Below are positions 1 through 6,711 of a stretch of DNA of 9,469 nucleotides, piece after piece. Under the pieces are notes generated by a model. It did not search any database. It saw only the letters and a list, made by a program, of their open reading frames with translations, and was not told where the DNA came from. Every line of letters begins with the position of its first letter. Position 1 is the first letter of the stretch. Origin of the DNA: an uncultured Collinsella sp. (lineage in GTDB: Bacteria; Actinomycetota; Coriobacteriia; Coriobacteriales; Coriobacteriaceae); contig CABVDH010000042.1 in NCBI GenBank assembly GCA_902497065.1, positions 1 through 9,469 of the forward strand, in the 5' to 3' direction. The translations under genes and the position numbers were made by a program.

Positions 1-8
1 GCAGGAAG

Positions 9-35
9 CTTGGATACGCCTAGGCGCGGTCCAAG
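9..35. repeat. Hairpin / inverted repeat beyond the antiporter 3' end
   Basis: CTTGGA at 9-14 is mirrored by TCCAAG at 30-35, and between them lies a perfect 10-bp palindrome CGCCTAGGCG at 17-26. RNA from either strand could fold into a nested hairpin. It lies about 80 bp past the stop of the minus-strand antiporter, so it could help end that transcript, but no clear T-run follows the stem on the minus strand. A second, weaker inverted pair (TAGGC 55-59, GCCTA 69-73) sits between it and the gene. The role is unknown, and the window edge prevents seeing what lies upstream. Confidence 0.35.
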
Positions 36-112
36 AAATCGTCCGCACCCCCTTTAGGCTGTTAGAAGGCCTATTCAGTCCCTATTTCACCGCAACTTAT
101 GGGCGGGGCTGG

Positions 113-1714
113 CTACGGCGCTAGCGTGGCAATGACGGCTTCGTCGCCGGCATATATGAGGGTGTTGCCGTCGGGGATGATCGTTTGGCCGTCGCGTTTG
201 AGCATCACCACGATAAAGGGGTGCTTGCCTTGCGGCACATCGCGCAGGCGCAGCCCTGCCAGGCGACCGTGGGGTGTCACGGTGACCTCGCGCAGCGTAA
301 CCCCGGCACGCTCTTCAAACGTCGGCGCGGCCATAACCAGAAGGTCCCCTTCTTCAATTACGGTGTCGCCGTTGGGCAGCACCGGGTGAGCACCGTCGCG
401 CAGCACCAGGACCACGAGCACGTCGGCGACGCTGCCAATATCGGCGAGCGAGCGACCGGCAAACGGGTGGCCCGCACCCACCTTGAGCTTAACGAACGAC
501 ATGCCGTCCTCGTCGCGGTAATCGTTAAACGTTCGGCGCACGTCGCCGGCCGCATCGATCATGTCGAGCTTTTTCGCCACCGCCGGCAGCAGTGAGCCCT
601 GCACCACAATGCTCGAGACTGCAATCACAAACACCAGGTCAAACAGGTCGTGTCCACCGGGAACGCCGGCTACCACGGCAAAGAGGCTAAAGACGACCGA
701 CGCGGCACCGCGCAGGCCAGCCCAGCTTACGAGCGCAACCTGGTGAGGGTTGGTCTTAAAGGGCGCCAACAGCAGGCCGACGGCGATGGGGCGGCTCACA
801 AAGAGCATAAACGCCATGAGCGCCAGACCGGGTAACAGCATTTGCGGCAGGCATGCGGGCGTCACGAGCAGGCCGAGCAAGAAGAAGATCGTCATCTCGG
901 CCATCTCGGTAAGGGTGTCAAAGAAGTGCGCAATCTCGACCTTGCCGGTGATGTCGCTCGCACCCAGCACAATGCCTGCCAGGTATACGGACAAAAAGCC
1001 GTTGCCGCCCAGGTAACTCGGTAGCGCGTAGGCGACGATCGCCACGGCGAACAAGAAGATGGTCTGCGCGCCCTCGGCCGTTGCGTGCGCGCGTTCAATC
1101 AGGCGGCTGGATATCCAGCCGATGGCAAGGCCCAGCCCCACACCCAGGATGATCTGCTTGGCCAGTAGCGCGGGAATGTCGATGCTGCCGCCCGCCGCGA
1201 GGGTCGCGAGCACCGCGGTGAGCATGTAGGCGACGGGGTCGTTGGAGCCCGATTCGACCTCGAGCAGCGAGTCGGTGCCGCCCCTCAGCGACAGGTTGTG
1301 TTCGCGCAGCACGCTAAAGACGCTCGCCGCATCGGTCGATGCCACGACCGATCCCAGCAGCAGGCCGCCGATCCAGTCGAAGCCTAGTGCAAAATGCGCA
1401 AAGGCGCCCGTGATGCCGGCGGTAGCGATAACGCCGAGCGTGCTCAGCAGTACAGCGGGCACGGCGACGGGCTTGGCGCGGTCGATGTTGGTGTTAAAGC
1501 CGCCGTAGAACATGATGAACAGCAGCGCCGTACTGCAGACGGTTTCGGTAAGCGCGTAGTCGCTAAAGTCGATGTGCGCCGGCCCGTTGACGCCCAGCAG
1601 CATGCCGAGCGCGATAAAGATGAGCAGGGTAGGGAAGGGGAGCTTTTTGCCGACGGGTTTGATGGTCAGACACAAAATGATGACGAGGCCGATAAAGAGA
1701 AGTATCTGGTTCAT
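113..1714 (-). CDS. CPA1-family K+(Na+)/H+ antiporter with C-terminal tandem RCK_C-like domains (NhaP2 type)
   Basis: This 533-residue inner-membrane protein should exchange K+ or Na+ for protons and so help control cytoplasmic pH and ion content. Residues 1 to about 385 are a run of hydrophobic segments, roughly 12-13 helices. They carry the CPA1 hallmarks: ASTDAA at 125-130, ESGSNDP at 154-160 with the ion-binding Asn-Asp pair (N158, D159), and GLRGAAS at 333-339. The soluble tail holds two RCK_C (TrkA-C)-like units, about 404-465 and 478-533, each with a Gly-rich start, an 'RDG' turn (439-441, 507-509) and a 'GD' near the end (456-457, 523-524). RCK_C domains usually bind small regulatory ligands. 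E. coli NhaP2 is similar in length but has a CorC/HlyC-like domain after one TrkA-C, so the doubled RCK_C is a difference. The ATG start is preceded by AGGAG about 12 nt upstream, slightly far. The gene is transcribed divergently from the phosphatase. Family is certain; the transported cation cannot be read from sequence. Confidence 0.93.
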   Translation of the reverse strand: MNQILLFIGLVIILCLTIKPVGKKLPFPTLLIFIALGMLLGVNGPAHIDFSDYALTETVCSTALLFIMFYGGFNTNIDRAKPVAVPAVLLSTLGVIATAGITGAFAHFALGFDWIGGLLLGSVVASTDAASVFSVLREHNLSLRGGTDSLLEVESGSNDPVAYMLTAVLATLAAGGSIDIPALLAKQIILGVGLGLAIGWISSRLIERAHATAEGAQTIFLFAVAIVAYALPSYLGGNGFLSVYLAGIVLGASDITGKVEIAHFFDTLTEMAEMTIFFLLGLLVTPACLPQMLLPGLALMAFMLFVSRPIAVGLLLAPFKTNPHQVALVSWAGLRGAASVVFSLFAVVAGVPGGHDLFDLVFVIAVSSIVVQGSLLPAVAKKLDMIDAAGDVRRTFNDYRDEDGMSFVKLKVGAGHPFAGRSLADIGSVADVLVVLVLRDGAHPVLPNGDTVIEEGDLLVMAAPTFEERAGVTLREVTVTPHGRLAGLRLRDVPQGKHPFIVVMLKRDGQTIIPDGNTLIYAGDEAVIATLAP

Positions 1715-1931
1715 GGGTAGTGTCCGCTCCTGGGTGGTTGGCGTGGCACGGTCAGTTGTCTGCGGTTATTTGTACCCAAAGATGGTGGGTTTATGGGGCC
1801 GAGCCGCGGGCGTTCGCATTATCGACACGAGGCGGGGGGCGCGGGCGGTGCTGGTTGGGGCGTTGATGATGGTGGCGCGGTATTTCTGGGGCGTGCGGGC
1901 GGCCGCTTGTGACCGTTGGCAGCGGTGGCAC

Positions 1932-1960
1932 TTTCCAGCTTTATTGCAACGGAGTACAAT
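1932..1960 (+). promoter_or_regulatory. Sigma-70-type promoter for the phosphatase gene
   Basis: TTTCCA at 1932-1937 (4 of 6 match to TTGACA), a 17-bp spacer and TACAAT at 1955-1960 (5 of 6 to TATAAT) form a good housekeeping promoter. Transcription would start near 1967, giving a leader of about 70 nt. This is read from sequence only. Confidence 0.6.
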
Positions 1961-1971
1961 GGGTAACGTTT

Positions 1972-1988
1972 AAGTTCAACTTGAAGTT
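1972..1988. promoter_or_regulatory. Possible operator: three alternating AAGTT/AACTT half-sites
   Basis: The 17-bp string AAGTTCAACTTGAAGTT contains AAGTT (1972-1976), AACTT (1978-1982) and AAGTT (1984-1988), each separated by one base. Two overlapping perfect inverted repeats therefore share the middle arm. It begins about 5 bp after the predicted transcription start, a position where a bound protein would block elongation or initiation. As RNA the middle arm could pair with either neighbour only across a one-base loop, so a DNA-level role is more likely. No regulator is identified. Confidence 0.3.
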
Positions 1989-2035
1989 TTAGTCGTGGCA
2001 TCGGGCTTCGGCCGTAATGCAGGGAAAGGCGTTCC

Positions 2036-2875
2036 ATGGCGATCTATGTGACATCTGATGCTCACGGGCACGTGCGCGCGCTGGACGAGGCCCTTTCCAA
2101 GATCTCGCTGACGTCCGACGACACGCTGTACGTGCTAGGCGACATGATCGACCGCGGTCCCGATCCGGTCGGCGTCATTAACTTGGTACGGTCGCTGCCC
2201 AACGCTCGCGTGCTTAAGGGCAACCACGAGCAGATCATGCTCGACGCGATCATTGGCCAGGACCCGCTCGATGCCGAGACCTGGGATATCAATGGCGGTT
2301 GGACCACGCGTCAGCAGCTCAACGAAATGGAATTTGAGGCATACGAGGGGCTGGTGCGCTGGGCTGCCGCCCTGCCGCTCTACGCGGTGGTCGAGACTGC
2401 CGAGCGACCGTATCTGCTGGTGCACGCCGGCGTTCAGACCGAGGCGGCGCGTGCGTTTTTGCTTGAGCATGGTGTCGATTGCGGCGACGGCAGGGGAGCG
2501 GTCGATGCCGATAGCGAGCTGCTGCAGCAAATGCTCGCCGTGCAGTCGTCCGATGACTTGCTGTGGATTCGTCACGGCTACTGGGATGCCCCGACGGGGC
2601 TGCTTTCTGCCGAGGGCAAGGGCCCGGTCGTGGTGAGCGGCCACACGCCCACGGTGTCGCTGGGGCGTTATTGCGAGGTTGGCGGCCTGGCAGGGCTCGA
2701 TGAGGAGTCGGGCCGCGGGCAGATGGTGCGCCTGGGTGGCGAGGATACCGCCGGTGTGCCCGATCGCATCGATATCGACTGCGCGGCGGCCACCGGTTCC
2801 GAGTTCGGCCGCGTGGGAATCCTGCGTCTGGACGACGGGGCGGAGTTCTACGCAAACATTCTCCCTGGCGAGTAA
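2036..2875 (+). CDS. PPP-family metallophosphatase (Ser/Thr phosphatase or ApaH-like hydrolase)
   Basis: A 279-residue soluble, probably cytoplasmic hydrolase of the calcineurin-like fold with a two-metal active site. All core PPP motifs are present in order: D8-x-H10-G (SDAHG), GDMIDRG at 35-41, GNHE at 62-65, the metal histidine in HAG at 130-132, and GHTP at 202-205. An Arg in WIRH (177-180) and IDID at 245-248 near the end also fit the prokaryotic PPP pattern. Family members remove phosphate from phosphoserine/threonine or tyrosine proteins, or split diadenosine tetraphosphate; these motifs do not separate the two. The ATG is well supported by AGGGAAAGG 6 nt upstream, and no signal peptide or membrane segment is seen. 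The gene stands alone: the antiporter diverges on its left and a repeat cluster follows on its right, so context does not reveal the substrate. No kinase partner is in the window. Confidence 0.9.
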   Translation: MAIYVTSDAHGHVRALDEALSKISLTSDDTLYVLGDMIDRGPDPVGVINLVRSLPNARVLKGNHEQIMLDAIIGQDPLDAETWDINGGWTTRQQLNEMEFEAYEGLVRWAAALPLYAVVETAERPYLLVHAGVQTEAARAFLLEHGVDCGDGRGAVDADSELLQQMLAVQSSDDLLWIRHGYWDAPTGLLSAEGKGPVVVSGHTPTVSLGRYCEVGGLAGLDEESGRGQMVRLGGEDTAGVPDRIDIDCAAATGSEFGRVGILRLDDGAEFYANILPGE

Positions 2876-2880
2876 TCGGT

Positions 2881-2975
2881 GCAAAGGGTAGCTAATTTGG
2901 GACGGGCTTTTTGACTACTTTTGCCCTTCTGCCCATCAAATGATTTTTCTGGGACGGGGATTAAACGATCATTTG
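2881..2975. repeat. Short-repeat cluster after the phosphatase gene
   Basis: This non-coding stretch holds several nested repeats. TGGGACGGG occurs twice in direct orientation (2898-2906 and 2950-2958). CAAATGAT (2937-2944) pairs with ATCATTTG (2968-2975) around a 23-nt loop. GCAAAGGGTAG (2881-2891) pairs imperfectly with CTACTTTTGC (2915-2924). None ends in a clean T-run, so I do not call a terminator. It looks like part of a dispersed intergenic repeat, but copies elsewhere in the genome cannot be seen from here. With the next entry it accounts for most of the 316-bp gap 2876-3191. Confidence 0.5.
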
Positions 2976-2987
2976 GCTGCCCGCTGG

Positions 2988-3110
2988 CTAAGTGAGTAGA
3001 CTTTTTTGGAAATGCCGAGCACCCAACATATTTGCCTCAATAAAACCGCAGGTCACAGAATTGTGCTTTGTCGGTGTGGTCGGGGATTCGGTAAAAGTCT
3101 ACTCACTTAG
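2988..3110. repeat. 123-bp MITE-like element with perfect 18-bp terminal inverted repeats
   Basis: CTAAGTGAGTAGACTTTT at 2988-3005 is exactly matched in inverse by AAAAGTCTACTCACTTAG at 3093-3110. The 87-bp interior continues the symmetry loosely (GGAA and CCG near the left arm, matching CGG and TTCC-like bases near the right arm) and has a small central pair CACA/TGTG at 3054-3065. There is no ORF inside. I do not see an obvious target-site duplication at the ends. Possible identities are a miniature inverted-repeat transposable element, a REP/BIME-like palindromic unit, or a long hairpin ending converging transcripts: the phosphatase (plus) and flippase (minus) genes converge here. Confidence 0.7.
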
Positions 3111-3191
3111 TTTTGCGTGATGCATATTGTCCGCAACGAGACCCCAGCCGGGGTGATTCCATCGCAAATTCCGGTGACCGGAGGCAGCTAA

Positions 3192-4766
3192 TTAGGCCCC
3201 GTACGGGTTGCGGTCGCGTTCTATGCGTTGGCGAATGTGGGCGTATTCGACAATCAACAGCACCAGCAGTAGGGCCATGATAGCCAGGTAGCTCACGACG
3301 GCACCCATCAGGCCCAGCAGGTTGATCAGGATCACCGGGAGCACTACGCTCACGGCAAAGCAGATCAGGTAGATCTTGGTGACGTCTCCAGCGTGGCGCA
3401 GCACCGTGATGATGGCGTAGATAAAATCGATGGCCGCGGTTACGCCGCCGGCGACGACCATCAGCAGCGCCAATGTGCGGTAGCGCTCAAAGTTGAGGTC
3501 GTACATAAAGCTCATGAGGGGAATGCCGGGGCCGGCCATAAATGCGGCGCATACGCCGGTGATGGCCACGATCAGCGCCATAACGGCAATAATAATCAAG
3601 TCAAAACGGCGGCGTTTGCGCGGGTTCGCTCAAATGCTCGACAGACGCAAAAGCTGCGGTTTATAGACAAATCCGATGCTCAGCAAAATAGCCTGCGCCG
3701 GAAAGAACAGGGCATTAAAGTACAGCTGATATTTGTAGGCCAGCGTGCCTTCCATCACAAACTTGGGCATGCTCTCGATGAGGTTGAACAGGAACAGTGC
3801 GCCAAAGAGCGGGGCGCACTGGACAAACAGGTGGCCGACCTCGCGCAGACTCACGCGACGCGATTTTTCGGTTTCGAGCAGGGCCAGCGGCGCGGTGACC
3901 AGCACGAGCGAGACGATGGCGGTGACACCCATGGCCATGGCCGCGATGGGCATGCTGCGCGTAAGGAACAGCGCCACGCTAAAGACCGCGATGACGCCGA
4001 CGGAGCGCAGCGTTTGGCTCATGCCGGCCAGGTAGAGTTTATCGGCCTGCTGCAGGCGGCCCTCGTACACGTCCGCCACGCCGTCGATCACCTTATACAG
4101 GTAGACGCCCAGGCCGATCGTTGCCATCTGCGCGTCGTAGCCGCGGGCACTGCTGTATGCAAGGCCGCAGGCCAGCGCGAATGCTCCGCAAAGCCAGCGG
4201 TTGAGCTGGTAGGAGGCAAAGGACGCCTTCTCGTCGATGTCCGAGACCTGAAAATTGCGCACGCCGTAGTTGCACGCGATCATGATGAGCGTGCCGGTGA
4301 CAAACGCAATGGAGAACTTGCCGGCTTCCTCGGCGCCCACGAGCTGCGTGGACACGATGGTGAGCAGAGGAAACGCCATGCCCCATACGGCGGTGCCCAG
4401 GGTATTCCAAAGGTAGTCGCGACGGGTGGCATGATCTTCGTACTCGGCTTCTTGCGTGGAGAAGCCGCCGCCGTAGACGGCTCCGAGCAGGCGGTTCCAC
4501 CAGGCATTGACCATGCGGTGGATGGGGCCGGGTTGGCGATCGCGCTCGCGGCGACGGCGTGTGGCCTGGTTGCTGTCGGGACCGCCGGCGTTACGCTGGC
4601 TTAGCTCTTGGATTCGTGCGAGCTCCTCGGTGGTGTGCGATGCGGGGAACAGGCCGTTCTCGATGCGTCCGCCCTGCCCGTGCGCCCCGCCCGATACGGT
4701 GGGGTCGGTGACGCCGTTGCGGCGGGCGATGGCGCGGCGGATGCTATCGAGGGGCGTGATGCTCAA
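3192..4766 (-). pseudogene. Polysaccharide flippase-type membrane protein (Wzx/MATE-like), interrupted by an in-frame TGA
   Basis: Read through, this is a 524-codon protein resembling oligosaccharide/polysaccharide flippases, which move lipid-linked sugars across the membrane. Codons 1 to about 115 form a polar, Arg/Gly-rich, probably disordered cytoplasmic extension; about 12 hydrophobic helices follow. Codon 379 is TGA (3630-3632). The frame is unchanged on both sides: the upstream part ends KPQLLRLSSI, and after the stop ANPRKRRRFDL leads straight into the next helix. A single base change, for example TGG to TGA, or a sequencing error would explain this. The truncated 378-residue product lacks the last third and roughly four helices. 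The downstream part has a TTG at 3597-3599 but no ribosome binding site. The gene start is also a TTG (4764-4766), supported by AAAGGA 7 nt upstream; a later ATG at codon 85 lacks such support. Family call is moderately sure; the substrate is unknown, as no glycosyltransferases are adjacent. Confidence 0.72.
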
Positions 4767-4794
4767 GGCGGAGTCCTTTCTATTGCTGCGCTCT

Positions 4795-4842
4795 AGTATA
4801 GACGCGGCGGTGTTTGCTCGTGTTTTTGAACGGATTGTTCAA
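4795..4842 (-). promoter_or_regulatory. Candidate flippase promoter with upstream TTGAAC-N5-GTTCAA palindrome
   Basis: On the minus strand TATACT (4795-4800) is a good -10 box for the flippase-like gene, but the matching -35 position (4818-4823, ACACGA) is poor. Just upstream, TTGAAC (4826-4831) and GTTCAA (4837-4842) form a perfect inverted repeat with a 5-bp spacer, extending to 7 of 8 bp per arm. Its centre would be about 46 bp before the start point, a usual place for an activator that compensates for a weak -35. It also lies about 110 bp upstream of the lactate permease start codon, so it could serve either gene. The regulator is unknown. Confidence 0.4.
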
Positions 4843-4945
4843 TATTTCGGCAGGCGGCAGAAAATTGTCGGTAAGCGTGCGGTATCCTGTTCAAGTTTTA
4901 TGACACCCCCGATGCCGCCCTCGCGGTACCAAGGAGCTTTTACCC

Positions 4946-6517
4946 ATGGACGTCGCCGCATTTTTGCTGGCTCTTGTGCCTATCATCTGGCTTGTCGTGA
5001 TGCTGCTGTGCTTTAAATGGCCGGCCTGGAAAGCCGCGATTGGTTCGTTTGTTCTTTCGTGCGTGCTCGCCTTTGCGTGGTGGCATTTGCCGGTGGCGCA
5101 GATAGCCACGGCCTCGCTCGAGGGCTTTTTGATGGCGCTGTGGCCCATCGTGTTGGTGATTATCGCCGCCGTCTTTACGTATAACCTCTGCGTTCGCACG
5201 GGCGCCATGGACGTGATCGGCAGCATGATCACCTCCATCAGCAGCGATCGCCGTCTGCTGGCGCTGCTCGTGGCGTGGTGCTTCGGCGGCTTTATGGAGG
5301 GCATGGCTGGCTTTGGTACCGCTGTCGCCATTCCCGCCGGCATGCTCGCGGGCCTTGGTTTTGAGGCCGTGCCTGCCGTGCTGATCTGCCTGCTGGCCAA
5401 CGGCGTGCCCACGCCCTACGGCTCCATCGGCATCCCCACGGTGTCCGTTGCCGACCTGGTGGGTCTGGATTCCCTGCACCTGGCGACCGTTCAGCTGGTG
5501 CAGCTCGCACCGTTCTTTGTGGTGATGCCGCTGCTCATCGTGTTGGTTGCGGGCCGCGTGACCGACGATCAAGGCGATGTTGCGAGCGTAGGCGAGCGCC
5601 TGCACGGCGTGGCCGGTATCGCGCTGCTCTCTGGCGCGTCCTTTGTCGGCGCTGCCCTGGTCGTCGCTATGTTTGTGGGCCCCGAGCTTGCCGTGGTCGT
5701 GGGCTCCATCGTGTCGCTCGCGCTGACCGCCGCGCTTGCCATGCGCGCCGAGAAGTCCGGTCACCTGGACGCGCGCTTTCACATGAATATCGAGGCCGGT
5801 GAGCAGCTCACCGCTAAGTCGGCGCTTTCTGCCTGGTCGTGTTTCATCCTGATTTTTGTACTGCTGTTGGGTACGTCCAACCTGGTGCCCGCCGTGCATG
5901 CCGCGCTTGCGCCCTTTGCGAGTCGCGTGCAGGTGTATTGCGGCGAGAACCCCGGCACGCTCACGTTTTCGTGGATTAACACGCCGGGTGTTTGGATCTT
6001 CCTGGCCGCGTTTATCGGCGGCGCCATTCAGGGGGCTTCGCCGCGCATGATGGGCGAGGTGCTGGCCGCGACTGTGAAGCAGATGATGCCGACGGTAATC
6101 ACGATGCTTTCGGTGCTGGGCTGTGCCAAGGTGATGGGCTATGCGGGCATGATCTCTTCGATCAGTGCGTTCTGCATTGCCGTCGCCGGTGGTCTGTACC
6201 CGATTCTGGCCCCGTGGATCGGTGCCGTCGGTGCGTTCGTGACCGGTTCGGGCACATCGTCGGGCATGCTGTTTGGTCCCATTCAGAGCCAGGCCGCTTC
6301 GGCGCTGGGTGTGAGCGACTACTGGATGGTTGCGCTGAACGCCCTGGGTGTCGCCGCCGGCAAGATGATCTCGCCGCAAACGCTCGCGATTGGCCTTGCC
6401 GCCGTGCACGTGCGCGGTAAGGACGCCGAACTCCTGGGTGCAGTGCTGCCCTACGCCGTCGGCATGCTGGTCCTCATGAGCGCCATCGCCATGCTCGGCC
6501 AAGGCCTGCCACTGTAG
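4946..6517 (+). CDS. lctP: L-lactate permease, LctP/LldP family
   Basis: This 523-residue inner-membrane transporter should import L-lactate (and possibly glycolate) together with protons. It is almost entirely hydrophobic, about 12-14 helices, and carries the family's conserved stretches: GGFMEGMAGFGTAVAIP at 114-130, LLANGVPTPYGSIGIP at 149-164, TGSGTSSGMLFGPIQ at 433-447 and GKMISPQTLAIG at 472-483. Length is slightly below E. coli LldP (551). The ATG is fixed by a strong AAGGAG 9 nt upstream (4931-4936). I find no good -35/-10 pair in the 4843-4930 leader; a TTCAAGTTTTA at 4890-4900 resembles the motif before the phosphatase gene. The flippase-like gene diverges on its left. The stop codon's last base begins a hairpin, so transcription probably ends there. 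Imported lactate would need a lactate dehydrogenase, which is not in this window; the next gene, PEP carboxykinase, fits growth on three-carbon acids but has its own leader. Confidence 0.94.
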   Translation: MDVAAFLLALVPIIWLVVMLLCFKWPAWKAAIGSFVLSCVLAFAWWHLPVAQIATASLEGFLMALWPIVLVIIAAVFTYNLCVRTGAMDVIGSMITSISSDRRLLALLVAWCFGGFMEGMAGFGTAVAIPAGMLAGLGFEAVPAVLICLLANGVPTPYGSIGIPTVSVADLVGLDSLHLATVQLVQLAPFFVVMPLLIVLVAGRVTDDQGDVASVGERLHGVAGIALLSGASFVGAALVVAMFVGPELAVVVGSIVSLALTAALAMRAEKSGHLDARFHMNIEAGEQLTAKSALSAWSCFILIFVLLLGTSNLVPAVHAALAPFASRVQVYCGENPGTLTFSWINTPGVWIFLAAFIGGAIQGASPRMMGEVLAATVKQMMPTVITMLSVLGCAKVMGYAGMISSISAFCIAVAGGLYPILAPWIGAVGAFVTGSGTSSGMLFGPIQSQAASALGVSDYWMVALNALGVAAGKMISPQTLAIGLAAVHVRGKDAELLGAVLPYAVGMLVLMSAIAMLGQGLPL

Positions 6518-6549
6518 CCGGCACTCTGGGAACGTCCCTAAGTGCCGGC
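6517..6549 (+). terminator. Strong hairpin immediately after the lactate permease
   Basis: GCCGGCACT (6517-6525) pairs perfectly with AGTGCCGGC (6541-6549); the interior GGGA-ACG-TCCC (6528-6538) adds a second 4-bp stem. The first G is the last base of the permease stop codon. There is no T-run after it, so it may be a stalling hairpin, an mRNA 3'-end protector, or one unit of the repeat array that continues to about 6620, rather than a classical terminator. Confidence 0.5.
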
Positions 6550-6553
6550 ATCT

Positions 6554-6593
6554 GGGGACACTCCTTGGTTGTTGCCTGTTCAAGAGTGTCCCC
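6554..6593. repeat. Second hairpin of the post-permease repeat array
   Basis: GGGGACACTC (6554-6563) pairs with GAGTGTCCCC (6584-6593); the stem continues inward through TTG/CAA past one bulged C, giving 13 bp. The array carries related words: GAACGTCCC at 6530-6538 and again at 6611-6619, and GGGGAC here and at 8469-8474 and 8553-8558. This has the look of a REP-like intergenic family typical of some gut actinobacteria; that family assignment is inference. Confidence 0.6.
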
Positions 6594-6678
6594 AACGGCT
6601 AGTCGTTTAAGAACGTCCCCGATGACTGGGCCGCTTGCCTGTGATTTTTGACCGTTGGGCGGGCGCTTCGCCGTTGCC

Positions 6679-6694
6679 GCAAAAACGTTTTTGC
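6679..6694. promoter_or_regulatory. Perfect 16-bp palindrome GCAAAAACGTTTTTGC upstream of pckA (likely operator)
   Basis: All 16 bases are symmetric with a central CG. A central CG flanked by A-runs and T-runs is typical of LacI/GalR-family operators, such as the PurR and CcpA-type sites, although this one has a longer A/T core than the PurR site. It ends 74 bp before the pckA ATG. A possible -10 box, TACAAC (6703-6708), follows it but has no good -35, so the site would lie over the -35 region. That placement fits repression or required activation. No regulator gene is nearby. Confidence 0.55.
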
Positions 6695-6711
6695 ATATCG
6701 GGTACAACGGG

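Larger units (their letters stand above)
1715..2035. other. Divergent intergenic region between antiporter and phosphatase
   Basis: I see no convincing gene in these 321 bp. The right part holds a promoter for the phosphatase, an overlapping inverted-repeat motif and its ribosome binding site (AGGGAAAGG, 2021-2029). For the minus-strand antiporter I find only a GATAAT at 1818-1823 that could act as a -10 box but has no good -35 partner, so its promoter is unresolved. The middle (about 1800-1920) is G-rich on the plus strand without recognisable structure. Confidence 0.6.

Noticed and set aside
2135..2884. 249-codon minus-strand frame opposite the phosphatase
   Set aside because: The plus strand has full PPP motifs, a promoter and a ribosome binding site; this frame has none of these.
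3192..3599. A separate 135-residue membrane protein gene
   Set aside because: Its TTG start has no ribosome binding site and it is in the same frame as the upstream flippase part, separated only by 10 codons and the TGA, so it is the cut-off end of that gene.
3393..4604. 403-codon open frame on the plus strand across the flippase-like gene
   Set aside because: It is the complement of a real membrane-protein gene, low in hydrophobic residues and high in His, Gly, Ala and Gln. It also crosses the TGA site without explaining it.
4883..4904. Promoter for the lactate permease using TATCCT or TTTTAT as -10
   Set aside because: Neither has an acceptable -35 at 16-18 bp; TTGTCG at 4865-4870 is at the wrong distance from both.
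4940..6595. 551-codon open frame on the minus strand opposite the lactate permease
   Set aside because: It mirrors the permease codons, is rich in His, Arg and Gly with no domain, and has no ribosome binding site. Long antisense frames are expected with this codon bias.
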